Source of the DNA: Bugula neritina
Taxonomy: Eukaryota > Bryozoa > Gymnolaemata > Cheilostomatida > Bugulidae
DNA: 64,000 bases
Direction of reading: 5' to 3'
NCBI GenBank assembly: GCA_964035545.1
Contig: OZ037771.1
Coordinates: forward strand, 4,954,628 to 5,018,627
Shown: positions 55,603 through 64,000 of the stretch, piece after piece
How positions within the stretch are numbered: position 1 is the stretch's first letter
Layout: every line of letters starts with the position of its first letter
Program-made: the position numbers and the translations under genes
The notes under the pieces: generated by a model
The model's input: only the letters and a program-made list of their open reading frames with translations
Database searches by the model: none
Told to the model about the DNA's origin: nothing

Positions 55603-58179
55603 CACAGTTGGTTTAAGGTCATACTTTTCATTTTCTGGCTCTTTGCCAGGTGCTTTATGTTCTATATGAACAATGTTCCGCTGATAGCTCGAACAGGTTG
55701 AATGTCACAGGAACAAAAAAAATATAAAAAGATAAAGAAACTTATGTTCTCCAATATACTTTTTTATTTTTTTCAAAAGCCAATTCATGTTTAAGTTATA
55801 GCTTGTTGAAAAACATAGTCCCCCTTCCACATTCTTTTCAATTTATACGCTCCTGACTTGTTATTGCGTCTCAATATGCCTTGTATTTGAGTGCTTGTTA
55901 GTCTCGCTTCACTAACTTTGCCTATACTTCACAAGTGCCAGTGCTGCTGGCTCAAAAGCTAAATGTTATAAACTGTCAGCTAAAACCCAATCTTGTATTC
56001 CTAGGTTGGTTGGCCTAAATAAAACAATAGTCAAATCATGATTTCATGTTTTAAAAATTTACTCTATTCTAACCTGCTGCCTAGCTAGTTCTATTTTTGA
56101 TGTATAATTACAAAATTTGTGATACATTTTTTTGGCAACCATGTAATTTATAAAATGCAGTAATGGTACTTATAATATTATATTATTATCATTATAATAT
56201 ATTATATAGTATTATGTGTGTTTTTATTATCCTGCATAATATCTAATTTATTATTGTTGTTGTGCAAACGAGTGCAATTAACCTAGTTTTCAAAATGTAC
56301 CTCTAAATTATCAGAATATCAGTTTAGATATTTTCATGCTTTGTAAGGTAAACCTAAAAAAAGAGGCTGTATTCCCAAAGTAAAGGGTGTTGAACTATGA
56401 ACTATATTAGATTAGCCACTCTGCTACCAAGTGCATCAGTATAATATTATATAAATAGCTCTGATGCTTTGTCTCCGGTGGCTGGCTGCGATATGATAAC
56501 TTGGCCAACTTCCAAGAGTTTAAAATTGGCGCAATTATTCAAGAGGTTACATACTGCACAGAGCTAGCAGTGATAGTAACCTTGCTATTGGCAGTACTTA
56601 TTACAACTGCCAGCATATAAGCTGCATTGTAGAATGCCGTTGGGGCAGGCTAGTAAAACCAAATTCTGCTCTCTAATATACCTTAGACAAAATGCAGCAA
56701 CATAATTTTTAGTTTCAAATTACATTTGCCACCCTTACATGAGCTGTGGGCTTCATAAAGATTCATATGATTAGAGATTTATGCTATAGGCCCTATCTGT
56801 GCTAGTGTATGATGAAAATAACACACCATTGTCAAAGTTAACTTCAAGTATGTTGTTTTCCAGAAACTCAGTAATGTCCATTTATCTCTCGCATACAAAT
56901 ACTTATGTAATACCATACAGTTTAAGTTTTATTTTAGAGCACATCTGCAAACTCTACAATAAGAGCTTGCTTTACCAGTCTATTTCAGACCTGTTTTTGT
57001 AGCTAGTAATACGCAAGCTACTTATTTTTAAACTTTTGGGTTATTTGTTCAAAACCATTAGCTTTGCTAGTAACCCGAGACTATTGCAACAGTTGACTGC
57101 TATCAACATGAATTGACAGCCTAATAATTATAACCCTTTTGCGCGCGAAATATTTATGTAATGATAGTTACTCATATAGTGCGCGTCTTATTAACGATGA
57201 CTGCGTGGTCTAGAGGTTAGAGGCGTCAGCGAGGAGTTAGTTGGTTATGGTTCAACCCTGTTTTGTCGCAATTTTTTTTGTGTCAACTTATGCAAATCCT
57301 ACGCATGTATAATAAATATGGCTATAATTGTAAAGTTTTTTTTAACTTTTGTTCAACAGTAAGACAACATACATGCATAATAATTAGATACTGAACACTG
57401 GACTAAACCTTAAATTGATCTTATAGAATACAATGTACTTAAAATAATCATATGTGAATTAGAGAAACTGAAAGTACACCTGCTGCTCTATAGACAGACC
57501 TTTACTGACAAGACTGCAAAGTGAAGTGATTTAGCTGAAATTAACTCTGCCAAACAAACAAAGAATTATGTTGTGCTGAGGCATTTTCAATATATTATTG
57601 TAACATAGTGAGATGATTCAGCTAAGTGCTAATGTAAAACAGGGAACATTATATTGGCAGAAATCCAATATACTGCCAATTTGTGCGAGAGGGTACTATA
57701 TGTTATTGTGATAGCGCAGAGCGGCAAACGTACTAGGAATGTTATAATTAGTCACAGGAGCGTAGCTAGAACCACCATATGAAGAATTTAGAAAATTGCA
57801 GTGAAACTTGCAAAATGGTGTATGTTTTTACCAAATTGTGAAGAGCATAAACAGAATTTCAAAAATCAAAGAAAGTATATTAAAGAAAACATATCAAGGA
57901 ATGTCAAGTTTAACTTTTATACTTTATAAAATGAATCCCCTGTGCTACAGCAGTGGAACATGGAGGGTGTAAAATTTTACTTATTATGCAACAACTTTCT
58001 CAAAAAAAATTTTATTGAAAAATTAAAAAAGTATATGAAAGAGGAATGCAAGAGCTATCTTTTCATGTAAAATTTGTTAATGTGAGACAAAAACTGTTCG
58101 AGCTATCCCCTGGAAACCGTTTATATATAACATAAAGCAGTGCCTGAATCTGGAAAGTAATGACCTTAAACCAACTGTG
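55603..58179. mobile_element. DNA transposon, 2577 bp, inside Gypsy B 3' region
   Basis: Ends are inverted copies of CACAGTTGGTTTAAGGTCA, extending a few bases further (TACTTT). The flank TG is duplicated (55601-55602 and 58180-58181). The termini resemble those of 52076-52832 (CACAG, then TTAAGG). Interior AT-rich, no frame over 70 codons, with a tRNA-like segment at 57195-57265. It is a non-autonomous relative of the smaller insertion. Confidence 0.8.
57195..57265 (+). mobile_element. tRNA-like segment (SINE head or tRNA pseudogene)
   Basis: The sequence has TGGTCTAGAGG (A-box-like) and GGTTCAACCC (B box: GGTTCRANNCC) about 33 bp apart, followed by TTTTTTTT. The cloverleaf arms do not all pair, so I do not call a functional tRNA. 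Confidence 0.45.
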
Positions 58180-58399
58180 TGGTGTAAATATAGACAATTG
58201 CCCACACGGTTCTTTTACATATACATATATCTGTCTTAGATCTGTGGATGTTCTTTATATATATATATGTATATATACAAATTTTGGATCAAATATTTTG
58301 CGAGTTTTATTCTATTATATTTTTCTTATGTGTGTATCAAATGTTTTTTTTGTGTAGTACGCTTCTCCTCCACTATAAATTTTAGCAGGAAGTAGGCTC

Positions 58400-58416
58400 C
58401 CTGCTGGAGGGGGCGG
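58400..58416 (+). promoter_or_regulatory. Gypsy B polypurine tract
   Basis: CTGCTGGAGGGGGCGG directly before the 3' LTR, equivalent to the G-rich tract of element A. Confidence 0.75.
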
Positions 58417-58747
58417 CGTAGTGGCTAGTGAAGCGTACTGATCGTACACGTGCATAATAGCCAATAATGTTGAAGCACGTGACTACCCCCTGCGGAGCAG
58501 AATGCTTCTGGAGGATGATATAGTTAGTTAGTTAGGAGTAGTGCGATGATCGAGATAGTGGATTAAAATAGACTGTAAACGCATTGTGAACGTTGGATGT
58601 ATCTTTCTGTTTTATTTGTATATATATAATTAAATATAGTTCTTTTATCACGTTATCTTCTGAGTAATCCTTGAAACCATCAACCAAACAAGAGCATAGT
58701 TGCACACACAGAATTCACCCTAACTATTATAATTGACAATTATAACA
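58417..58747 (+). repeat. Gypsy B 3' LTR
   Basis: Homologous to the 5' LTR, with first base changed (CGTAGTGGCTAG). The polypurine tract GGAGGGGGCGG precedes it at 58406-58416. Confidence 0.9.
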
Positions 58748-58751
58748 ATAT

Positions 58752-59412
58752 TCCTAGTGCAGAAATTTTGACTCAGGATTGATGGTAACTGCTGCTAGAA
58801 TTATATGCTTACTAATAAGTAGTAGCCAAAAAGGTTTTAATTGTAGCTAATATACTATCTTTAGGAGGCAAAAGGTAATTATGTGCTAGCAAACATAATT
58901 TTATTATTATATTTATAACTTCAATTTACCTGCAGTTTAAACCAAACTATATAGGCCTAGTCAATATTGCAGAACAATACCAATAATGTCATTCAAAACA
59001 TTGAATGCTGGAGTAATTTATAACAGGTGCACTATTTTCTTGAAAATATGTAACACTGGTATTGTTGCATATTGCATATATAAAATGTTGTCTTGTCATC
59101 AGAATCGGACAATTTTGTTTATATTGACTCAGTTCCTAAAAAAGTCCTTCTATCTAAATATTAGAGGACCTGTCAACGCCTGCCAACTTTTAAAAAGACT
59201 ACATTCGTCACCAAACCTGTTGATGATATGCTGAATAAGCTTTGTCTTTGTTTGTAAAGGTTTATACTTTATACTATGTTATTCGTGTTATTAATAATAG
59301 TCAGTTTGTGCTTTTAGATTGATCCAGAGTGGACCTTTAATATCTTGAGCAATAAACTATCTTAAACTCTTTGACCGGTCTCTGAATCTATAAAGCAAAC
59401 ATAGCATAAACA
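58752..59412. other. AT-rich DNA up to the Gypsy C primer site, may include its 5' LTR
   Basis: An LTR of element C should end at ...AAACA at 59412. Its start cannot be placed, because no matching copy is found after the pol gene. A CAATAAACT polyadenylation-like motif lies at 59348-59356. Confidence 0.35.
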
Positions 59413-59431
59413 TGGTGCCCCGAGTGAGGAC
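59413..59431 (+). promoter_or_regulatory. Gypsy C primer-binding site candidate
   Basis: TGGTGCCCCGAGTGAGGAC follows a CA and starts with TGG, as expected for pairing with a tRNA CCA end. The tRNA was not identified. Confidence 0.55.
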
Positions 59432-59522
59432 TTGAAGAAACTAAAAGTAAAAGTGTTTGCTGGAAAGAGAGACAACAAACAATACAACTAAATCAAAAAC
59501 AACAAAAAATCACAATATCAAG

Positions 59523-60311
59523 ATGAGTATCAGTGTTGACTTTTTAGCCCCCAAGCCTATTCAAGATGGCTCTGACTTGTCCAACCAGTGGACGAGATTT
59601 AAAGAAAAATTTGAGCTATTCCTCACAGCAGCTGAGAAAGAAAATTCTAATGATAAAGTCAAAGTAGCCATTATGTTAAGATGCATAGGCCCAAGAGGCA
59701 ACGACATATTCAAAACATTTACTTTCTCAGATGGTAAATCAAAAGAAGTCTATGCTGATGTTGTGGAGAAGTTTGATGCTTTTTGTCAACGAGGCACTAA
59801 TAAAGTAGTAAAAAGACATCAACTGTTATCAACCAAGCAGAATACCATGAACATTGATGAATATGTTACTTCGCTTCACAAAATCGCTCGAGAGTGTCAA
59901 CTGGACACAATGTATGACGATTTCATGCTTCAAGCTTTACTCCTGGGCATCAACGATGCCCAACTAAGAAGGAAGCTATTTGATGATGCCAGCGGGGATA
60001 CTGGCTTAGGACTAGAAGAAGCTATAAAGAAATGTCGTATTGCTGAGAATTCAAGGAATGACATGGCTGCAATCCAGTCTGAAGAATCAGTGCAGTTCAT
60101 CGGTTCCAGAAAGAAACCTAATAAGCCAAGCAAAGATGATGATGATAATGCAGTAAGGTCCACTCGAACAGGAAACTTCTCAAAAGGAAGTTGTGGCAAC
60201 TGTGGGCAGTCTCACCCTCCCAGAAAGTGTCCTGCATACGGTCACCAGTGACATAACTGCAAAAAGTATAACCATTGGAAATCTCAATGTCGCTCAAAAA
60301 AGCAAGTAAAC
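59523..60311 (+). pseudogene. Gypsy C Gag with stop inside the second zinc knuckle
   Basis: The frame starts MSISVDFLAPKPIQDG. It contains a capsid-like helical region (WTRFKEKFELFLTA...KVAIMLRCIGPRGNDI) and a first knuckle CGNCGQSHPPRKC. The second knuckle reads GHQ, TGA, HNCKKYNHWKSQC: the TGA at 60249-60251 replaces an expected Cys codon (one-base change). The same frame continues into pol, so one polyprotein was likely the original form. Confidence 0.8.
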
Positions 60312-63300
60312 ATGGTAGAAAAAGACAGTGATGGCTCAAGTGAATTGTTGTTGAGCGTACAGGTAGTCAGAAAGAACAAAAAGTTGATGACAACTATAAG
60401 AGCCAGTGTGAATGATAGTCACAAACCGACACAGTTTCAGATTGACACAGGAGCATCCTGTAACATTCTCGATCACAAAGATTTTGTTGATCTCGGTAAG
60501 CCAAAGCTTGACAACAACCAGACAAGGCTAAAGCAGTTGGATGGTTCTATCACTCGAGCATTAGGAGGATGCGAACTGGAAGTAGCTGGAGAGAAGCTGT
60601 ATTTTCTGGTGCACAAGACACGAAATCACAGCCTTCTATCTGGTGAGGCCGCTCTTCAGCTCGGCTTGATAACCATCAAAGAGGAGTGGGTTAACCTAGT
60701 AAGCAATGCCAGCCTAGATGACATTCTCGGAAGCTACCCAGAGGTTTTTGAAGGTATTGGATATTTGCCTGGGGAATACCATATTGAAATAGATGATAGG
60801 GCTATCCCAAGACAAAGTCACAACAGAAAGACGCCTCTCTCGATGGTAGCTGATCTCAAACAAAAATTGCAGTCATACACCCAGAAAGGTATCTTAAGTC
60901 CAGTAGACTATCCAACAGCTTGGATAAACAATCATGTGGCTGTGAGAAAACCCAATGGCACACTGAGAGTATGTTTAGACTCAAGCAACCTAAACCAAGT
61001 GATTCAAAGAAATCATTTTCCAATGCCGACGCTGGACGATGTGCTTAGCGAGCTGGATGGTGCTCGAGTATTCTCATTGTGTGATGCCAAGGACGGCTTT
61101 TTGCAGATAAAACTCAGCAAAAAGTCCAGTGATTTAACTACGTTCTGGACGCCATTTGGCAAATACAAATGGCTGAGGATGCCTTTTGGGTTGTCCTCAA
61201 GTCCTGAAGAGTTCCAGAGGAGACTCTCAGATGCACTTAGCGGTCTCGACGGAGTAACTGTAGTAGCAGACGACATCCTAATTTATGGGAAAGGAGCTAC
61301 TCAAGCGGAAGCAGTGCAAGACCATAACCAAAAGCTCGAAAAACTTTTAGCAAGAGCACGTAGGGTTAATCTCAAGCTAAACAAAGAAAAATGTAAGTTT
61401 CTTCTAGAAGAGCTACCTTATATTGGTCATTTGATAACAAAAGATGGAGTGAAGCCCGATCCTAATAAAATCCGAGCCATAACGGACATGAAGCCCCCTG
61501 TCAACAGTGAAGAAATACAGAGGTTTCTTGGTCATGTGAACTGCCTATCAAAGTTCATACCTCACTGCTCTGCTGAATGTGAACCACTAAGACGGCTGAT
61601 TGGTGTAAGCAAGAAAGAGTTTGTCTGGGGCCAAGATCAAAAGAGAGCGTTTGAGGAGAATAAAAAACTCATCACGAAAACTTCTTCACTCAAATACTTC
61701 AACATGAACCAACCAGTAGTTGTACAGACTGATGCAAGTCTAGAAGGGCTCGGAGCTGTACTTTGACAAGAGGGGCAACCAGTAAGCTATGGCTCTAGAA
61801 GTTTGACAGATAGTGAGAAAAACTATGCACCTATTGAACTAGAACTTCTGGCCATCGTCTATGGGATGCAGAAATACGATCAGTACGTTTTTGGAAACCC
61901 ATATGTAACTGTACACACGGATCACCACTCTTTATAGAAACAATATTTAAGAAGCCTCCGAACAAAGCGCCTAAACGCCTGCAATCAATGCTATTGGCTC
62001 TGCAAAGATACCAAATTAAAGTGCACTACAAACCTGGTTCTGAACAAGTTACAGCAGACATGCTGTCTCGCGCTCCTGTTGGTGAACCCCAGAACAATAC
62101 ATCAGAAGAACAGATTTTCACAGTTATTCAATTGAAGTCATTTATGTCTGACCTAAGCGAAACGGGTCTGAAGCAAGACCTGTCAGTGTCAGAAGTGACC
62201 TATAAACTGATCCAACAGCATACGGGTAATGATCCAGTAATGGTGCAGCTGCAATCTCTGATAACCTCAGGATGGCCTAACAAATTATTTCAACTGCCAG
62301 AAGAGGTGAAGCCGTACTATTCATACAAAGATGAACTTGCAGTACTAGATGGGATTATTTATAAAGGATCTAGACTGGTTGTGCCCATAGCTGCCAGAGG
62401 TGAAATACTCAACAAGCTTCACACTAGCCATCAAGGAACAGCTGCCACTATCAGAAGAGCTCGCAATGCGGTATTCTGGCCTCAAATGGCTGAGGACATT
62501 CGAATGAAAACTGACAAGTGTGTCACATGTGCAATGGATGCACCTTTACAACAGCATGAGTCTCTGCAAAACCATGACATACCAGACTTACCTTGGAGTA
62601 AAGTAGGCATGGACATACTAACCTATAAGCATAAGGATTATTTGATGCTGGTAGATTATTACTCTGACTTCTTTGAATATGAACCTTTATCTGATACACA
62701 ATCTAGAGCAGTAATCAAGGCTTGCAAGAAAACTTTCGCAAGGTATGGGATCCCTCACCAGCTTCAATCAGACAATGGACCACAATTCACCTCGGCCGAC
62801 TTTGCTCGATTTAGCACTGAATGGGGTTTCAGCCATACAACCTCATCTCCGGGACATCAGCAGTCGAATGGGAAGGCAGAAGTAGCAGTTAAAATAATCA
62901 AAGGGCTGATGAAGAGAGCAGAAGACCCATATTTGGCTCTGCTAGAGTATCGAAATACCCCGACTGCAGGGATGACCTCATCACCAGCTCAGAAGATGTT
63001 TGGGCATTCCACGAGGTCTATTCTTCCTACAGGTGACATGCCAAAGAACAATGTCTTACAGCAAAAAGCTAACAAGAGAAAAGTGGTACAGAGCAGCTAC
63101 AATAAATCAGCTAAAGATTTGACAAAGTTGGCTATTGGCTCGCCAGTGCTGCTGAGAGATTTTGTGTCACAAAAGACTAGATGGCAGCAGGGCAGAGTGG
63201 TTGAACAGCTGTCGGACCGATCATACCTTGTCTCAAACAAAGACACAGACATGGCTGTGAGGCGAAACAGGGCCAATTTGCGCCCTCTGAGTGATGTGGG

Positions 63301-63508
63301 AGCTAGTCAGCCATTGACTACAGTTGAAATACCAACAAACGCCAATGACCCAGTATCCAGTCATTCTGTTCCAGACGCACAGATTCAATCAGCCGCAACA
63401 GCAATTCCTACAGAAGTGAATACAAACCCTGGTCCAGCCCCAGTTAGATGGCAACGATCAAGACAAACAAAAACCCCAGCTAAATATGAACAATACGAAC
63501 TATACTAG
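60312..63508 (+). pseudogene. Gypsy C Pol with one stop and one frameshift
   Basis: Protease: FQIDTGASCNILDHKDF. RT: FSLCDAKDGFLQIKLSKKSS, PFGLSSSPEEFQR and VVADDILIYG, so catalytic DD is intact. RNase H: VVQTDASLEGLGAVL, then TGA (61764-61766), then PVSYGSRSLTDSEKNYAPIE and VTVHTDHHS. A one-base loss near 61930 moves the frame into 61988-63508: PLFIETIFKKPPNKAPKRLQ and MLLALQRYQIKVHYKPGSEQ. Integrase: HTSHQGTAATIRRARNAVFW...CVTC, VGMDIL, QSDNGPQFTSADF and QQSNGKAEVAV, so D, D, E are present. It ends with a short tail RWQRSRQTKTPAKYEQY. Two lesions only; a fairly young dead copy. Confidence 0.88.
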
Positions 63509-64000
63509 ATAATTATACTTAATCTGAACGAAGGCAATCGGACAATAAACTCTTGAAAAAAAAATCATTTAAATAGCCCGAACCCAGAAAATAATATAAT
63601 GTACTTTAAATTAACAAGGGAGACAATCTTGTAATAACATGCTAATCTGCTATAGACTATTAATAACAAAATCGTATTACTTGTTCATGTATCAATTCTT
63701 AATTTTTTGTTAAGTTTTTTTCATTTGTTTGTTCAACTGTGGTGGCTCGTAGAGCTACCAGCAACACAATACGCAAGGTTGCGTATTGACCCGGAACGAT
63801 GTACTAGCCAATTAGCTAAGCTGCTTATGAGTAATAGTAGCAGCTTCGCGCTACTAGCTCAGTTGAGGATAGTGCTGTAAATTAAATAGACGTGCGTATT
63901 ATTAACTGTTGTATATTAGATTTTATTATGTATTCTTGTATTCAAATATAACGATATCTACTCGACTTATCTCGGTGAAGTTCCTCTAATAATAAATGAC
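63509..64000. other. 3' flank of Gypsy C, possible LTR start
   Basis: A purine stretch AAGGGAGACAA occurs at 63617-63627. A palindrome-like patch with AGTAGCAGCTTCGCGCTACTAGC lies at 63836-63858. I could not match this stretch to the DNA before the Gypsy C primer site, so no LTR is claimed. Confidence 0.35.

Larger units (their letters stand above)
47757..58747 (+). mobile_element. Gypsy LTR retrotransposon B, decayed, with two nested insertions
   Basis: A 10991-bp plus-strand relative of element A. LTRs 47757-48088 and 58417-58747 agree closely, with about a dozen differences. Target duplication ATAT lies at 47753-47756 and 58748-58751. Insertions at 52076-52832 and 55603-58179 account for its extra length. 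gag, pol and the third ORF match those of A but have many stops and frameshifts, so it is older or under less constraint. The LTR sequence differs from A beyond the TGTA start. Confidence 0.92.
59413..63508 (+). mobile_element. Gypsy LTR retrotransposon C, different lineage, three lesions
   Basis: A plus-strand element with gag and pol in one frame, unrelated in detail to A and B. The primer-site candidate TGGTGCCCCGAGTGAGGAC is at 59413. Its base composition is close to the host. RT before integrase places it in the Gypsy group; the single frame and two-knuckle Gag fit mag-like elements, which is an inference. No direct-repeat LTR pair was found, so the 3' LTR may start within 63509-64000 and run past the window, or the ends are lost. 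Confidence 0.85.

Noticed and set aside
57195-57265. Functional tRNA gene
   Set aside because: A and B boxes are recognisable but the acceptor and D arms do not pair; better explained as a SINE head.
1-64000. CRISPR arrays, bacterial operons, phage or origin features
   Set aside because: The window is spliced eukaryotic DNA. The tandem arrays have no spacers of constant length between identical repeats.

Overview
The window is eukaryotic nuclear DNA from an invertebrate animal. It is AT-rich, its genes are split by short GT-AG introns, and it carries animal-specific genes (a planar-polarity/ciliogenesis gene of the Inturned family) next to many transposons. A lophotrochozoan (bryozoan- or mollusc-like) source is my guess from general character only; no sequence proves it.

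Layout. 1-4531: AT-rich, TACTAATAGTAA-type simple repeats, no firm gene. 4541-9024: a DNA transposon with terminal inverted repeats and an exact 9-bp target duplication, carrying decayed, still intron-containing exons of a ubiquitin-specific protease (USP). 9379-14022: a complete, apparently intact Copia retrotransposon (minus strand) with matching LTRs. 15200-30848: Inturned (INTU), minus strand, 16 exons whose phases all join (about 820 aa). Its introns hold three large minisatellites, a tRNA-derived SINE, a 344-bp Harbinger-like MITE and a nested two-exon gene of unknown function (26755-28485). 32950-33990: ribosomal protein L35A, plus strand, complete in three coding exons. 34698-37908: the C-terminal half of the RNA helicase DDX24, minus strand; its N-terminal exons are not visible. 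A 200-N assembly gap lies at 38363-38562.

39189-63508 is almost all retroelements: a LINE-type remnant; Gypsy element A (39539-46938, minus, nearly intact); Gypsy element B (47757-58747, plus, a decayed relative of A that has received two DNA transposons with related CACAG termini); and Gypsy element C (from about 59413, plus, a different lineage with three lesions). A and B share a tRNA-Leu-type primer site, an ATAT target duplication and a third open reading frame after pol with a C2H2 zinc finger and a coiled coil.

The host genes appear unrelated in function: INTU belongs to the CPLANE/planar-polarity module, L35A is a 60S subunit protein, and DDX24 is a ribosome-biogenesis DEAD-box helicase. 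The most unusual objects are the Mutator-like transposon with USP exons, the Copia element whose reading frame begins inside its LTR and runs through the primer site, the zinc-finger third ORF of the Gypsy pair, and an intronic minisatellite made of perfect splice-donor motifs.
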